In this document: piece by piece, positions 39,332-48,283 of the stretch | How positions within the stretch are numbered: position 1 is the first letter of the stretch | Layout of the letters: each line of letters opens with the position of its first letter | Assembly: GCF_029543105.1 (NCBI RefSeq) | Contig: NZ_JARQXB010000009.1 | Location: 99,817-163,816, forward strand | Source of the DNA: Stenotrophomonas sp. HITSZ_GD | GTDB taxonomy: Bacteria > Pseudomonadota > Gammaproteobacteria > Xanthomonadales > Xanthomonadaceae | Direction of reading: 5' to 3' | Length of the DNA stretch: 64,000 nucleotides | Notes under the pieces: model-generated | Database searches by the model: none | Told to the model about the DNA's origin: nothing | Seen by the model: the letters and a program-made list of their open reading frames with translations, nothing else | Program-made: the position numbers and the translations under genes

Positions 39332-40894
39332 GTGCACCGCTACTATCGCGCGGTGAACCCGACACGCCCGCCGCGCCATGGACGCCGCCGTTTCCGCACG
39401 CCGCTGCGCGGTGCGCTGGTACGCCCGTTGCGTGACCGCCGGCTCTGGATCGGCGTGGCGGTGGTGGCCGCGGTGCTGGTGATTGGCATCGTCGCCTTTC
39501 GCCGCCCGCTGGCGCAGTGGTTGTGGCCGGACACGCGCATCCAGCAACTGCTCGCCCAGGGCGAACGCGCGCTGTCCCAAGGTCGCCTGACCGCGGCCGA
39601 TGGCAGCGGCGCGCGGGAGTCCTTCCAGGCCGCGCTGGCGCTGGACAGCGACCGCAGCGAGGCCGGCGACGGGCTGGCCCGCACGGGCCTGGCGGCGCTC
39701 GCGCAGGGCCGCCAGGCGCTGGCGCGCGACGACATCGGCGGCGCGCGCCGCGCGCTCGAACTGGCCCAGCGCCTGCAGGTGCCGCAAGCCCAATCCGATG
39801 CCTTGGCATTGCAGTTGCGGCGATACCAGGCCGCGCGCGCGGGGCTCGACGACCTGGTGGCGCGCGCCCGGCAGGCACACGAAGCCGGCCGCCTCGACGG
39901 TGATCCCGATAGCGCGCTGCCGCTGTACCAGCGCGTGCTCGACCTGGCCCCCGACCGCCTCGATGCGCTCGAAGGCCGCGAGGACGCGCTGCAGGACCTG
40001 TTGCAGCAAGCTCGCCGCGAACAGGCGGGCGGCGATCTCGCTGCGGCAGCGCAAAAGGTGCGCGCCGCGCGCGGCTACGATCCGGGTCACGCCGACCTGC
40101 CGGCCAGCGAGGCGGCGCTCAACGACGCCTTGCAGCAGCGTCTGCGTCGCGCCGAAACCCGCCTGCGCCAGGGCCGGCTCGCGCAGGCCGAGGAGGACCT
40201 GCGGCTCGTCGCCGAACTGCGCCCGGACGACCCCGCCATCGCCCGCGACAGCGAGCACCTCGCCGCCGCCTATGCCGCCGAAGCGACCCGGCGCGCCAGC
40301 GATTTCGCATTCGAGGACGCCGAGGCGGCCATCGCCCGCGCACGTGCCTGGTCGCCGGAAAGCGCCGGCGTGCGTGCCGCCGAGCAGGCCATCGTCCGTG
40401 CGCGCCAGGCGCAGGCGCCGCAGCCCACGCTGGCGCCCGCGGCCCGCGCGAAGAAGCTGCGCCAGTTGCTCGCGCGTATCGAAGCGGCCGAGGCGAAGCA
40501 GCATTGGCTCACCCCGCCGGGCGAAAGCGCCTTCGACGCGCTGCGCGAAGCGCAATCGCTGGCCCCGCACGATGCGCGCGTGCGCGCGGCCGCCACGCGG
40601 CTGGTGCCGCAGACGCGCGCGTGTTTCGAGGATGCACTGCGCGCCAACCGGGTGCGCGGCGCGCAATCGTGCCTGGATGCGTGGCAGGCCCTGGCCGTGC
40701 GCGACGCCAGCCTGGCCGACGCGCGGCGCCGGCTGGCACAGCGTTGGATCGCGGTGGGCAGCGAGCGGCTCGGCGCCGGCGATGCGGCGTTCGCGGCCGA
40801 AGCGGCGCGGCAGGCGCGGCGGCTGGACCCCGCCGCGCCCGAACTGGCCGATTTCCAGGCGCGTGTGCGCGCCGCCGAAGGGCGCGATCGCTAG
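39332..40894 (+). CDS. Membrane-anchored TPR-like repeat protein
   Basis: Protein of 520 residues. An Arg-rich N-terminus and one hydrophobic helix (about 38-58, LWIGVAVVAAVLVIGIVAF) would anchor it to the inner membrane; the rest is likely periplasmic and composed of helical repeats. Repeats have the TPR-like pattern GERALSQGRLTA..ARESFQAALALD, GRLDGDPDSALPLYQRVLDLAPDRLDAL and GRLAQAEEDLRLVAELRPDDP. No catalytic motif is seen. The GTG at 39332 gives a basic tail before the helix; a second GTG at 39353 is a fair alternative. Function unknown; xanthomonads have many such proteins. It converges with the glycosyltransferase gene, one base apart. Confidence 0.75.
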   Translation: MHRYYRAVNPTRPPRHGRRRFRTPLRGALVRPLRDRRLWIGVAVVAAVLVIGIVAFRRPLAQWLWPDTRIQQLLAQGERALSQGRLTAADGSGARESFQAALALDSDRSEAGDGLARTGLAALAQGRQALARDDIGGARRALELAQRLQVPQAQSDALALQLRRYQAARAGLDDLVARARQAHEAGRLDGDPDSALPLYQRVLDLAPDRLDALEGREDALQDLLQQARREQAGGDLAAAAQKVRAARGYDPGHADLPASEAALNDALQQRLRRAETRLRQGRLAQAEEDLRLVAELRPDDPAIARDSEHLAAAYAAEATRRASDFAFEDAEAAIARARAWSPESAGVRAAEQAIVRARQAQAPQPTLAPAARAKKLRQLLARIEAAEAKQHWLTPPGESAFDALREAQSLAPHDARVRAAATRLVPQTRACFEDALRANRVRGAQSCLDAWQALAVRDASLADARRRLAQRWIAVGSERLGAGDAAFAAEAARQARRLDPAAPELADFQARVRAAEGRDR

Positions 40895-40895
40895 T

Positions 40896-42992
40896 TCAGT
40901 CCAGGAAGACGCGGCGCACGGTGTCGCGCGCCGCCTCCAGCGAAAAATGCTCGGCCACGTTGCGCAGGCCGTTGGCCGACAGCCGCGACCACAGCGCCTC
41001 GTCCTCGTGCAGGCGCACCACGGCGGCGGCGAAGGCTTCCGCCTCGTCGGCCACCAGCACGTCCTCGCCCTCGCGCAGGTGCATGCCTTCCACCGCGCAG
41101 GCGGTGGCGACCACCGGCTGGCCGTGCGCCATGCTGAGGTTGATCTTGCCCTTCACGCCCGCGCCGAAGCGCAGCGGCGCCACCGCGACCCGGGCGCCCT
41201 CCATGTACGGCGCCAGCTCCGGCACGTGGCCGTGGATTTCCACGCCCGGCTGCGTGGCGGCCAGTGCACGCAGCGCGTCGGGTACGTCCGCGCCGATGCA
41301 GTGGAAACGCAAGTCCGGCAATCGCGCGCGGATACGCGGAAATACTTCGCCGATGAACCAGTGCATCGCATCGGTGTTGGGCGGATGGCCGAAGCCGCCG
41401 ACGAACACCACGTCGCGGCGCGCGGCCCAGCCCGGGCTGGTCGCGGCCACTTCATGGAGGTTGGAGAGCAGCTCCACCTGCACGCCCGGCGCGTCGGCGC
41501 GCAGCAGCGCGCGTTCGGCCGAGGACACCAGCACGGTGACGTCGCTGCGCGCCATCACCGACAGTTCGCGCTTGCGCGTGCGCTCGGCGGCGCGCAAGCC
41601 GGCCGCATCGCCAGCCACCTCGGCGCCGCGCCGCTCGCGCAGGTAATGCAGGTCCACCGTGTCGAAGACCGTGCGCGCACCCGGCGCGTGCCGGCGCAGC
41701 AGCGGCAGCGCGGCGTCGGCCACGTGATGGCGCACCATCATGACGGCGTGGAAACGCGCGCCGTGCTGGCGCAGCCAGCCCGCCAGGCTGCCCAGCTGCG
41801 GCGCATGCCAGGTCTCCACGCCCAGCCGTTGCAGCGCTTCGGTATGGCGCCCGCCGTGCGCGCGCGCGGTCGGCACGAACACTACGTGCGCGCCGCCTTC
41901 CAGCAGCAGGCGGATCAGGTTGTACTGGCGCAGCGAGCCGGAATCGCGATCCGGCTGCGGCACCGCTTCGTCCAGGATCAGCACCTGGCGCTGGCGGCGG
42001 TGCAGCAGTGCCGGCGCGGGCACGCTGCCCACCGGCAGGTGCTGGCCGAGCACACCGGCCCATTTCTCCGCGAATACCGCGCGGTTGCGTACCTGGTAGG
42101 CCTTGATCCCGCTGCCGGTATCGGTGCCGTGGCTGGTGCCTTCATCGTGCACTACCCGCGCGGCGGGTTGCACCAGCACCTGGTGGCCGCTGGCGCGCAC
42201 CGCGAAGGCGAGGTCGGTGTCCTCGTAATAGGCCGGCGCGTAGCGCGCATCGAGGCCGCCGATGCGTTCGAGCAGGTCGCGCGGGATCGCGAGCGCCGCG
42301 CCGGAGACGTAGTCCACCTCGCGCACGTAGGCATAGCGGGGATCGGAAGGCGATTCGAAACGCCCATAGCTCCACGCGCTGCCGTCGGCGAACACGATGC
42401 CGCCCGATTCCTGCAGCCGGCCATCGGGGTACAGCAGCTGCGCGCCGACCAGCCCGGCGCGCGGATGCGTGGCGAAGGTGCCGATCAGCGCGTCCAGCCA
42501 GCCCGGCTGCGGCACGGTGTCGTTGTTGAGCAGCACCACGTAGTGGCCGCGCGCCAGCGCGATGCCGTCGGTGCAGGCGGCGATGAAGCCGCCGTTGCGG
42601 GCGCGCCGGTGGTAGCGCAGGCCGGCGACCTGCGGCAGCACCTGCGGCGTTTCGTCGCCCGTGCCGGCATCGTCCACGACGATGATCTCGCAGGCCAGCG
42701 CCGGCGGATGCGCCGCCAGTGCGCGCAGGCAGGCCAGCGTGTGCGCCAGGTGGTTGTAGACCGGGATGATGATCGACACGGCGGGCGCGTCGCTGTGCGG
42801 CACCGTGAACGGCGCGAACGGCGCGGCGGGCGGGAACCACAGCGGCGCGCCGGTATCGGCCACGCGCGGTTGCAGGTGCACGCGGGCGCGCGACAGCGTG
42901 GCGCGCCAACCGCGCGCGCGCAGGCTCGACCAGCCGCGCCGCGCCAGCGCCGACATGCGCCGCAGCAGGTAACGCCAATCGGAGATCGACAT
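40896..42992 (-). CDS. Two-domain glycosyltransferase (GT2 plus GT4-like)
   Basis: Cytoplasmic protein of 698 residues with two different transferase folds. The first (about 60-290) is GT2: PAVSIIIPVYNHLAHTLACL, then ARNGGFIAACTDGIALARG, LLNNDTVPQPGWLDALI, and DYVSGAALAIPRDLLERIGG, with a metal-binding NND in place of DXD. The second (about 325-698) is GT4-like, with VVFVGGFGHPPNTDAMHWF, PGVEIHGHVPELAPYMEGA and FGAGVKGKINLSMAHGQPVVATACAVEG. Such fusions build surface glycans, but the acceptor is unknown. The ATG was chosen as the first in this frame that gives a plausible start; a 28-residue ORF ends just upstream in another frame. There are no other glycan genes nearby. Confidence 0.85.
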   Translation of the reverse strand: MSISDWRYLLRRMSALARRGWSSLRARGWRATLSRARVHLQPRVADTGAPLWFPPAAPFAPFTVPHSDAPAVSIIIPVYNHLAHTLACLRALAAHPPALACEIIVVDDAGTGDETPQVLPQVAGLRYHRRARNGGFIAACTDGIALARGHYVVLLNNDTVPQPGWLDALIGTFATHPRAGLVGAQLLYPDGRLQESGGIVFADGSAWSYGRFESPSDPRYAYVREVDYVSGAALAIPRDLLERIGGLDARYAPAYYEDTDLAFAVRASGHQVLVQPAARVVHDEGTSHGTDTGSGIKAYQVRNRAVFAEKWAGVLGQHLPVGSVPAPALLHRRQRQVLILDEAVPQPDRDSGSLRQYNLIRLLLEGGAHVVFVPTARAHGGRHTEALQRLGVETWHAPQLGSLAGWLRQHGARFHAVMMVRHHVADAALPLLRRHAPGARTVFDTVDLHYLRERRGAEVAGDAAGLRAAERTRKRELSVMARSDVTVLVSSAERALLRADAPGVQVELLSNLHEVAATSPGWAARRDVVFVGGFGHPPNTDAMHWFIGEVFPRIRARLPDLRFHCIGADVPDALRALAATQPGVEIHGHVPELAPYMEGARVAVAPLRFGAGVKGKINLSMAHGQPVVATACAVEGMHLREGEDVLVADEAEAFAAAVVRLHEDEALWSRLSANGLRNVAEHFSLEAARDTVRRVFLD

Positions 42993-43003
42993 GCGCGCGC
43001 CGC

Positions 43004-43090
43004 TCAGCGCCGCGGCCGCGCGGCGCGCGGAGCGGTCGGGACGACGGCGCGGGGCGCCGCGGCGGGCTGGGCGGTCATTTCTGCTTCCAT
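43004..43090 (-). CDS. 28-residue upstream ORF of the glycosyltransferase gene
   Basis: Short minus-strand reading frame that begins MEAEMTAQPAAAPR and ends TGA 11 bases before the glycosyltransferase ATG. An AAGGTG sequence lies before the ATG, giving a better ribosome-binding site than the main gene has. It may be a leader that couples translation, or the true N-terminus of the glycosyltransferase joined by a frameshift in the assembly. It has no similarity I know. Confidence 0.35.
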   Translation of the reverse strand: MEAEMTAQPAAAPRAVVPTAPRAARPRR

Positions 43091-43175
43091 AACACCTTCT
43101 GAGCGGAGATCGCGCCGGCCGCAACCGCCGCGCCGGCTGCGCTAGACTCGCCGGAGCCCACATTCTCGCATTCCC

Positions 43176-45614
43176 GTGCCGCGACACCACGATTACGACG
43201 ATTCCGAAGACATCGAAGACGACTTCGACGAGGACCAGGACGGCCCGCGCTGGCAGCGCCGGCTGATCGTGTGGGGCCTGGCGGCATTGGCGCTCGCGCT
43301 CGGCTTCCTGATTCCCTACACGCTGTACCTGAACCAGCAGGTCACCCAGCGCTTCGGCGAACTGCGCTGGCAGATCCCCACGCGGGTCTACGCGCGCCCG
43401 CTCGGCCTGGCGCCGGGCAAGGCGATGGACGCGGCGACGCTGAAGACCGAGCTGGACGCGGCGTCCTACCGCGAGGACGGCACCGGCCAACTGCCCGGCA
43501 CCTACCAGCGCGACGGCGGGCGTTTCGTGATTTCCAGCCGCGGCTACGTGGACGTGGACGGGCGCGTGCCGGCGCGGCGGGTGGAGGTGGTGGTCAGCGG
43601 CGGGCGCGTGGCCTCGCTGCGCGATGCCGGCAGCCGCAAGGCGCTGCGCGCCGCGCGCATGGACCCGGCACGCATCGCCACGCTGTACGGGCAGAAGCAG
43701 GAAGAGCGCCGGCTGGTGCGGCTGGAGGAAGTGCCCGAGCTGCTGGTCACCGGCTTGCAGGCCGTGGAAGACCGCGATTTCAATTCGCACCACGGCATCG
43801 ACGTCAGCGGCATGGTCCGCGCGGCGTGGGTGATGGTGCGCTCGGGCGGGCAGACCCGCCAGGGCGCCAGCACGCTGACCCAGCAGCTGGCGCGCAGCGG
43901 CCTGCTGGGCATCGGCAAGGAACAGACCGTCACCCGCAAGTTCAACGAAATCCTCTACGCGCTGATCATGGAAGCGCGCTACGACAAGCGCACCATCCTG
44001 GAGGCGTACCTCAACCAGGTCTACCTGGGCCAGCGTGGCAGCCAGGCGGTGCACGGCGTGGCCTCCGGCGCGGAGTTCTGGTTCGGCCGCGACCTCAATT
44101 CGCTGACGCCCGAGCAGGTCGCGCTGCTGATCGGCCTGGTCAAGGGGCCGTCCTACTACGACCCGCGGCGCAGCCCGGAGCGCGCGCTGGACCGGCGCAA
44201 TTTCGTGCTCGGCAAGCTGCACGAGAGCGGCCTGATCGACGCCGCCGCCTACAAGCGCGCGCTGGCCGCCCCGCTGGGCGTGCCCGAGCAGCCGGGGCTG
44301 GTCGCCGCCAACCGGTTCCCCGCCTACGTGGACCTGGTGCGTCGCCAGCTCGCCCATGATTACCCGGAAAGCGTGCTGCAAGGCGCGGGCATGAGCGTGC
44401 TCACCGGCATGTCGCCCTCCGCGCAGGCGTATGCCGAAGGCGCGGTGACGCGCACGCTGAAGTCGCTGGAGAACAAGAAGCGCCCGCCGCTGCAGGCCGG
44501 GCTGGTGATGACCGACGTGCACAACGGCGATGTGATCGCGGTGATCGGCAGCGCGCAGGTCGCCGACCCCGGCTTCAACCGCGCGGTGGAAGCACAGCGG
44601 CCGGTGGGCTCGCTGCTCAAGCCGTTCGTCTACCTGCTCGCGCTGGCCTCGCCGGATCGCTGGTCGCTGTCCAGTTGGGTGGACGACTCGCCGGTGACGG
44701 TGCAGCTGGCGCGCGGGCGCACGTGGTCGCCGGACAACGCGGACCACCGCAGCCACGGCACGGTGCGGCTGGTCGATGCGCTGGCGCACTCCTACAACCA
44801 GGCCACGGTGCGCGTGGGCATGCAGGTGGGGCCCGAGCGCATCGCGCAGCTGATCCACGTGCTGGCCGGCGTGCAGGCCGATCCCAACCCGGCGCTGATC
44901 CTCGGCTCGACCGACCAGAGCCCGTATGCGATGGCGCAGCTGTACCAGTTCCTCGCCTCGGGCGGCGAAATCCAGCCGCTGCACGCCGTGCGCGGCGTGC
45001 TCGACCCGCAGGGCAAGCTGCTCAAGCGCTACGACAAGACGCCGGCGCCGGCGCAGGAGGGCGATTCGATCGCCGCCAACCTGATCGGCGTGGGCATGCA
45101 GCAGGTGGTCAGCAACGGCACCGCGCGCCAGTTGATGGCCGATGGCCTGGGCCGGCTCACCCCGGCCGGCAAGACCGGCACCACCAACGACGGCCGCGAC
45201 AGCTGGTACGCCGGCTACACCGGCGACCACCTGGCGGTGATCTGGATCGGCAACGACCAGAACGAGCAGGCCGGCCTTTACGGCGCCACCGGCGCGATGC
45301 GGGTATGGTCGGGCATCTTCACCCGGCTGCCGAGCGCCGCGTTGAAGGTCAACGGCAAGGGCCTGGACTGGCAGTGGGTGGAAGCCAACGGTTCGGGCAC
45401 TACCGACGTGGATTGTCCGGGCGCGCGCCAGTTCCCGTTCGTGGTCGGCTACGCGCCGGCCTACGTGCCCTGCAGCGCCGCCGCCGCGCCGGTGGACGGC
45501 GCGCCGGCCGAGGAGGGCGGCAGCAGCGGCGGCGGCTGGCGCAGCTGGTTCGGCCTGGACAAGAAGGAAAAGCAGGCTGAGCCGGCGCAGTCCGCGCCCC
45601 CGCCCGAACAGTGA
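43176..45614 (+). CDS. mrcB: Class A penicillin-binding protein 1b
   Basis: Bifunctional peptidoglycan synthase of 812 residues (E. coli PBP1b 844). An acidic cytoplasmic tail precedes the transmembrane helix (about 30-52). A UB2H domain (about 66-165) is followed by the glycosyltransferase GT51 with E198 in EDRDFNSHHGID and QGASTLTQQLARS. The transpeptidase has SxxK at S479-K482 (GSLLKP), an SxN motif (SYNQAT) and K666-T-G. A low-complexity Gly/Ser/Pro tail ends the protein. The GTG start at 43176 is the first codon that gives the acidic tail; the protein start is less certain than its domains. The lipoprotein gene overlaps its stop by four bases. Confidence 0.96.
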   Translation: MPRHHDYDDSEDIEDDFDEDQDGPRWQRRLIVWGLAALALALGFLIPYTLYLNQQVTQRFGELRWQIPTRVYARPLGLAPGKAMDAATLKTELDAASYREDGTGQLPGTYQRDGGRFVISSRGYVDVDGRVPARRVEVVVSGGRVASLRDAGSRKALRAARMDPARIATLYGQKQEERRLVRLEEVPELLVTGLQAVEDRDFNSHHGIDVSGMVRAAWVMVRSGGQTRQGASTLTQQLARSGLLGIGKEQTVTRKFNEILYALIMEARYDKRTILEAYLNQVYLGQRGSQAVHGVASGAEFWFGRDLNSLTPEQVALLIGLVKGPSYYDPRRSPERALDRRNFVLGKLHESGLIDAAAYKRALAAPLGVPEQPGLVAANRFPAYVDLVRRQLAHDYPESVLQGAGMSVLTGMSPSAQAYAEGAVTRTLKSLENKKRPPLQAGLVMTDVHNGDVIAVIGSAQVADPGFNRAVEAQRPVGSLLKPFVYLLALASPDRWSLSSWVDDSPVTVQLARGRTWSPDNADHRSHGTVRLVDALAHSYNQATVRVGMQVGPERIAQLIHVLAGVQADPNPALILGSTDQSPYAMAQLYQFLASGGEIQPLHAVRGVLDPQGKLLKRYDKTPAPAQEGDSIAANLIGVGMQQVVSNGTARQLMADGLGRLTPAGKTGTTNDGRDSWYAGYTGDHLAVIWIGNDQNEQAGLYGATGAMRVWSGIFTRLPSAALKVNGKGLDWQWVEANGSGTTDVDCPGARQFPFVVGYAPAYVPCSAAAAPVDGAPAEEGGSSGGGWRSWFGLDKKEKQAEPAQSAPPPEQ

Positions 45615-46150
45615 GCCCCCTGATGATGCGCAAGTTCCCGATGATGTTTCGTGCCGTTCCCTTTGCCCTGGTGCTGGCCCTGGCCGCGTGCTCCAGCGCC
45701 CCGCCGCCGCCCGTCGTGACCGACACCACCACCCCGGCGCAGCGCCTGGCGGCGGTGGAGAAGATGGCCGGCGTGGACGACACGGAGCTGTCCGTGCAGC
45801 CGCTGCGCGACCCGCAGGTGGACGACCTGCGCGAGCGCGCCCGCCACCAGCGCGAGGCCGGCGACCTGGACGGCGCCGCGCGTGCGCTCGACCAGGCGCT
45901 CACGCTGGTGTCCGAAGACCCGGGCGTGCTGCAGGAACGCGCCGAGGTGGCCTTGCTGCAAGGCGACTGGAAGGGCGCGGAAAGCTACGCCAAGCGCGCC
46001 GTGGACCTGGGGTCGAAGACCGGTCCGGTGTGCCGCCGCCATTGGGCGACCATCGAGCAGGCACGCCTGGCGCGCGGCGAAAAGGAAAACGCCGCCTCGG
46101 CCCAGGCGCAGATCGAAGGTTGCACCGTGCCCGGGATCAAGCGTTACTGA
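45611..46150 (+). CDS. TPR-containing lipoprotein
   Basis: Lipoprotein of 179 residues. The lipobox LALAAC puts the mature Cys at about 27 if GTG 45611 is used; starting at ATG 45623 shortens the leader by four residues. The mature part carries two TPR-like helices, RARHQREAGDLDGAARALDQALTLV and VALLQGDWKGAESYAKRAVDLG. The GTGA overlap with mrcB means the two are translationally coupled. A lipoprotein coupled to PBP1b invites comparison with LpoB, but there is no sequence match to LpoB that I can see, so that role is only an idea. Confidence 0.82.
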   Translation: MSPLMMRKFPMMFRAVPFALVLALAACSSAPPPPVVTDTTTPAQRLAAVEKMAGVDDTELSVQPLRDPQVDDLRERARHQREAGDLDGAARALDQALTLVSEDPGVLQERAEVALLQGDWKGAESYAKRAVDLGSKTGPVCRRHWATIEQARLARGEKENAASAQAQIEGCTVPGIKRY

Positions 46151-46241
46151 TCCCGCGCGGGACACGGGCACGCTTCGCATCGCGGCGGGCGCCCGGCGCT
46201 CCCGCCGCCGCTGATTCCGATCCCGCCCCGACCGCGCCCCC

Positions 46242-48254
46242 ATGTCCCTGCTCGCCCACGCCAGCCGCGAAGCCCTCGATGCGCAGGGCGCGCTCGCGCG
46301 CCACATCGCCGGCTTCACGGCGCGGCCGGCGCAGCTGCACCTGACCGGCGCCATCGCCGATGCCTTCGACCAGCGCGATGTGCTGCTGGCCGAGGCGGGC
46401 ACCGGCACCGGCAAGACCTTCGCCTACCTGGTGCCGGTGCTGCTGTCGGGCATGAAGACGATCATCTCCACCGGCACGCGCGCGCTGCAGGACCAGCTCT
46501 ACCACCGCGACCTGCCGCGCGTGCGCGCCGCGCTCGGCATCGGCGTGGAATCGGCGCTGCTCAAGGGCCGCGCGAACTACCTGTGCCGCTACCGCCTGCA
46601 GCAGGCGCGCGGCGAGCCGCGCTTCGCCAGCCCCGAGCAGGTGGCGCAGTTCCAGCGCATCCTGGCGTGGAGCGGGCGCACGCGCTTTGGCGACATGGCC
46701 GAACTGGAAGCGCTGCCGGACGATTCGCCGCTGCTGCCGATGGTGACCTCCACCGTCGACAACTGCCTGGGCACCGAATGCCCGTTCTGGAGCGAATGCT
46801 TCGTGGTGCAGGCGCGGCAGCGGGCGCAGGCGGCGAACCTGGTGGTGGTCAACCACCACCTGCTGCTGGCGGACCTGGCGCTCAAGCAGGAAGGCTTCGG
46901 CGAAATCCTGCCCGGCGCGGAGGCCTTCGTCATCGACGAGGCCCACCAGTTGCCGGAGCTGGCCAGCAACTTCTTCGGCGAAGGCTTCGGCATGCGCCCG
47001 TGGCAGGAACTGGCGCGCGACTGCGTGGCCGAATCGCGCCTGGTCGGCGGCGCGCAGGCGGTGTTGCAGGCGCCGGTGCAGCAGCTGGACGAATCGCTGC
47101 GCCAGCTGCGCGCGGACATGGAAGGCCTGCCGCCGCGCGGCACGCAGTGGCGCGCGCTGGCGCGCCCGCAGGTACGCGAGGGTTTCGATGCGGTGGTGAC
47201 CGCGCTGCAGCATCTGCAAGGCGCGTTGGACCCGCTGCGCGACGCCTCGCCGGGCCTGGATGCGTGCGCGGCGCGTGCGCGCGAGGCGGCCGGACGGCTG
47301 TCGCGCTGGCTGGGCGATGAAGCCCCCGTGGCGGACTTCGACGCCCTGCCCGAGGAACAGGTGCCCGACAACGACGTGCGCTGGTACGAGCTCACCCCGC
47401 GCGGCTTCCGTTGCCAGCGCACGCCGCTGGATGTCTCCGGGCCGCTGCGCGAACACCGCGAGAATTCCCGCGCCGCGTGGGTGTTCACATCCGCGACGCT
47501 AGCCGTGGATGGCGATTTCGAACACATCGCCACGCGCCTGGGCCTGCGCGACCCGATGACGCTGCTGCAGCCCAGCCCGTTCGACTGGAACCACCAGGCC
47601 TTGTGCTATCTCCCCGGCCCGTTGCCCGATCCGGCCTCGCGCGGCTATGGCACCGCGCTGGTGGCCGCGATCCGCCCGGTGCTGGAAGCTTCCGGCGGGC
47701 GCGCGTTCGTGCTGTTCGCCGCGCACCGCGCGCTGCGCGAGGCGGCCGAGGCGCTGCGCGACGGGCCGTGGCCGCTGTTCGTGCAGGGCGAGGCGCCGCG
47801 CGCGACCCTGCTGCAGCGCTTCCGCGAATCCGGCAATGGTGTGCTGCTGGGCTCGGCCAGTTTCCGCGAGGGCGTGGACGTGGTCGGCGAGGCGCTCAGC
47901 GTGGTGGTGATCGACAAGCTGCCGTTCGCCGCCCCGGACGATCCGGTGTACGAAGCGCGGCTGGACGCGATCCGCCGCGAGGGCGGCAACCCGTTCCGCG
48001 ACGAACAGCTGCCGCAGGCGGTCATCGCGCTCAAGCAGGGCGTGGGGCGGCTGATCCGCAGCGAGACCGACCGCGGCGTGCTGGTGCTGTGCGACCCGCG
48101 CCTGCAGACGCGCGGATACGGCCGGGTGTTCCTCGATTCGCTGCCGCCGTTCGCGCTCACGCACGCGCTGACCGACGTGCAGGCCTTCTTCGGCACCGGG
48201 CCGGCCGGCGCGGTGCCCGCGGCCGAACTGCCCGCCGACGCCCCGTCGCGGTAA
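46242..48254 (+). CDS. yoaA: DinG-like iron-sulfur DNA helicase YoaA
   Basis: XPD-type superfamily 2 helicase, 670 residues (E. coli YoaA 636). Walker A is EAGTGTGKT (51-59), and the DEAH box is IDEAHQLPE (about 231-239). The 4Fe-4S cluster cysteines are C115, C175, C180 and C186, in NYLCRY and NCLGTECPFWSEC, spaced as in YoaA. Further motifs include LVVVNHHLLLADLALKQ, STGTRALQDQLYHRDLP and QGVGRLIRSETDRGVLVLCD. It opens DNA structures and stalled replication forks in E. coli with HolC. The gene precedes tsaB by 29 bases, the same adjacency as yoaA-tsaB in E. coli. Confidence 0.95.
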   Translation: MSLLAHASREALDAQGALARHIAGFTARPAQLHLTGAIADAFDQRDVLLAEAGTGTGKTFAYLVPVLLSGMKTIISTGTRALQDQLYHRDLPRVRAALGIGVESALLKGRANYLCRYRLQQARGEPRFASPEQVAQFQRILAWSGRTRFGDMAELEALPDDSPLLPMVTSTVDNCLGTECPFWSECFVVQARQRAQAANLVVVNHHLLLADLALKQEGFGEILPGAEAFVIDEAHQLPELASNFFGEGFGMRPWQELARDCVAESRLVGGAQAVLQAPVQQLDESLRQLRADMEGLPPRGTQWRALARPQVREGFDAVVTALQHLQGALDPLRDASPGLDACAARAREAAGRLSRWLGDEAPVADFDALPEEQVPDNDVRWYELTPRGFRCQRTPLDVSGPLREHRENSRAAWVFTSATLAVDGDFEHIATRLGLRDPMTLLQPSPFDWNHQALCYLPGPLPDPASRGYGTALVAAIRPVLEASGGRAFVLFAAHRALREAAEALRDGPWPLFVQGEAPRATLLQRFRESGNGVLLGSASFREGVDVVGEALSVVVIDKLPFAAPDDPVYEARLDAIRREGGNPFRDEQLPQAVIALKQGVGRLIRSETDRGVLVLCDPRLQTRGYGRVFLDSLPPFALTHALTDVQAFFGTGPAGAVPAAELPADAPSR

Positions 48255-48283
48255 CCTTGCGCGCGTTTCCCCCGGGTGCCTCC

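Noticed and set aside
42993..45230. A minus-strand extension that joins the glycosyltransferase frame to antisense mrcB (1444 residues in all)
   Set aside because: The part above 42992 is antisense to a clear PBP1b and has no glycosyltransferase motif. Only 40896-42992 is kept as the gene.
45611..46150. LpoB identity for the lipoprotein after mrcB
   Set aside because: Position suggests it, but I see no LpoB sequence likeness; only TPR-like helices and a lipobox are supported.
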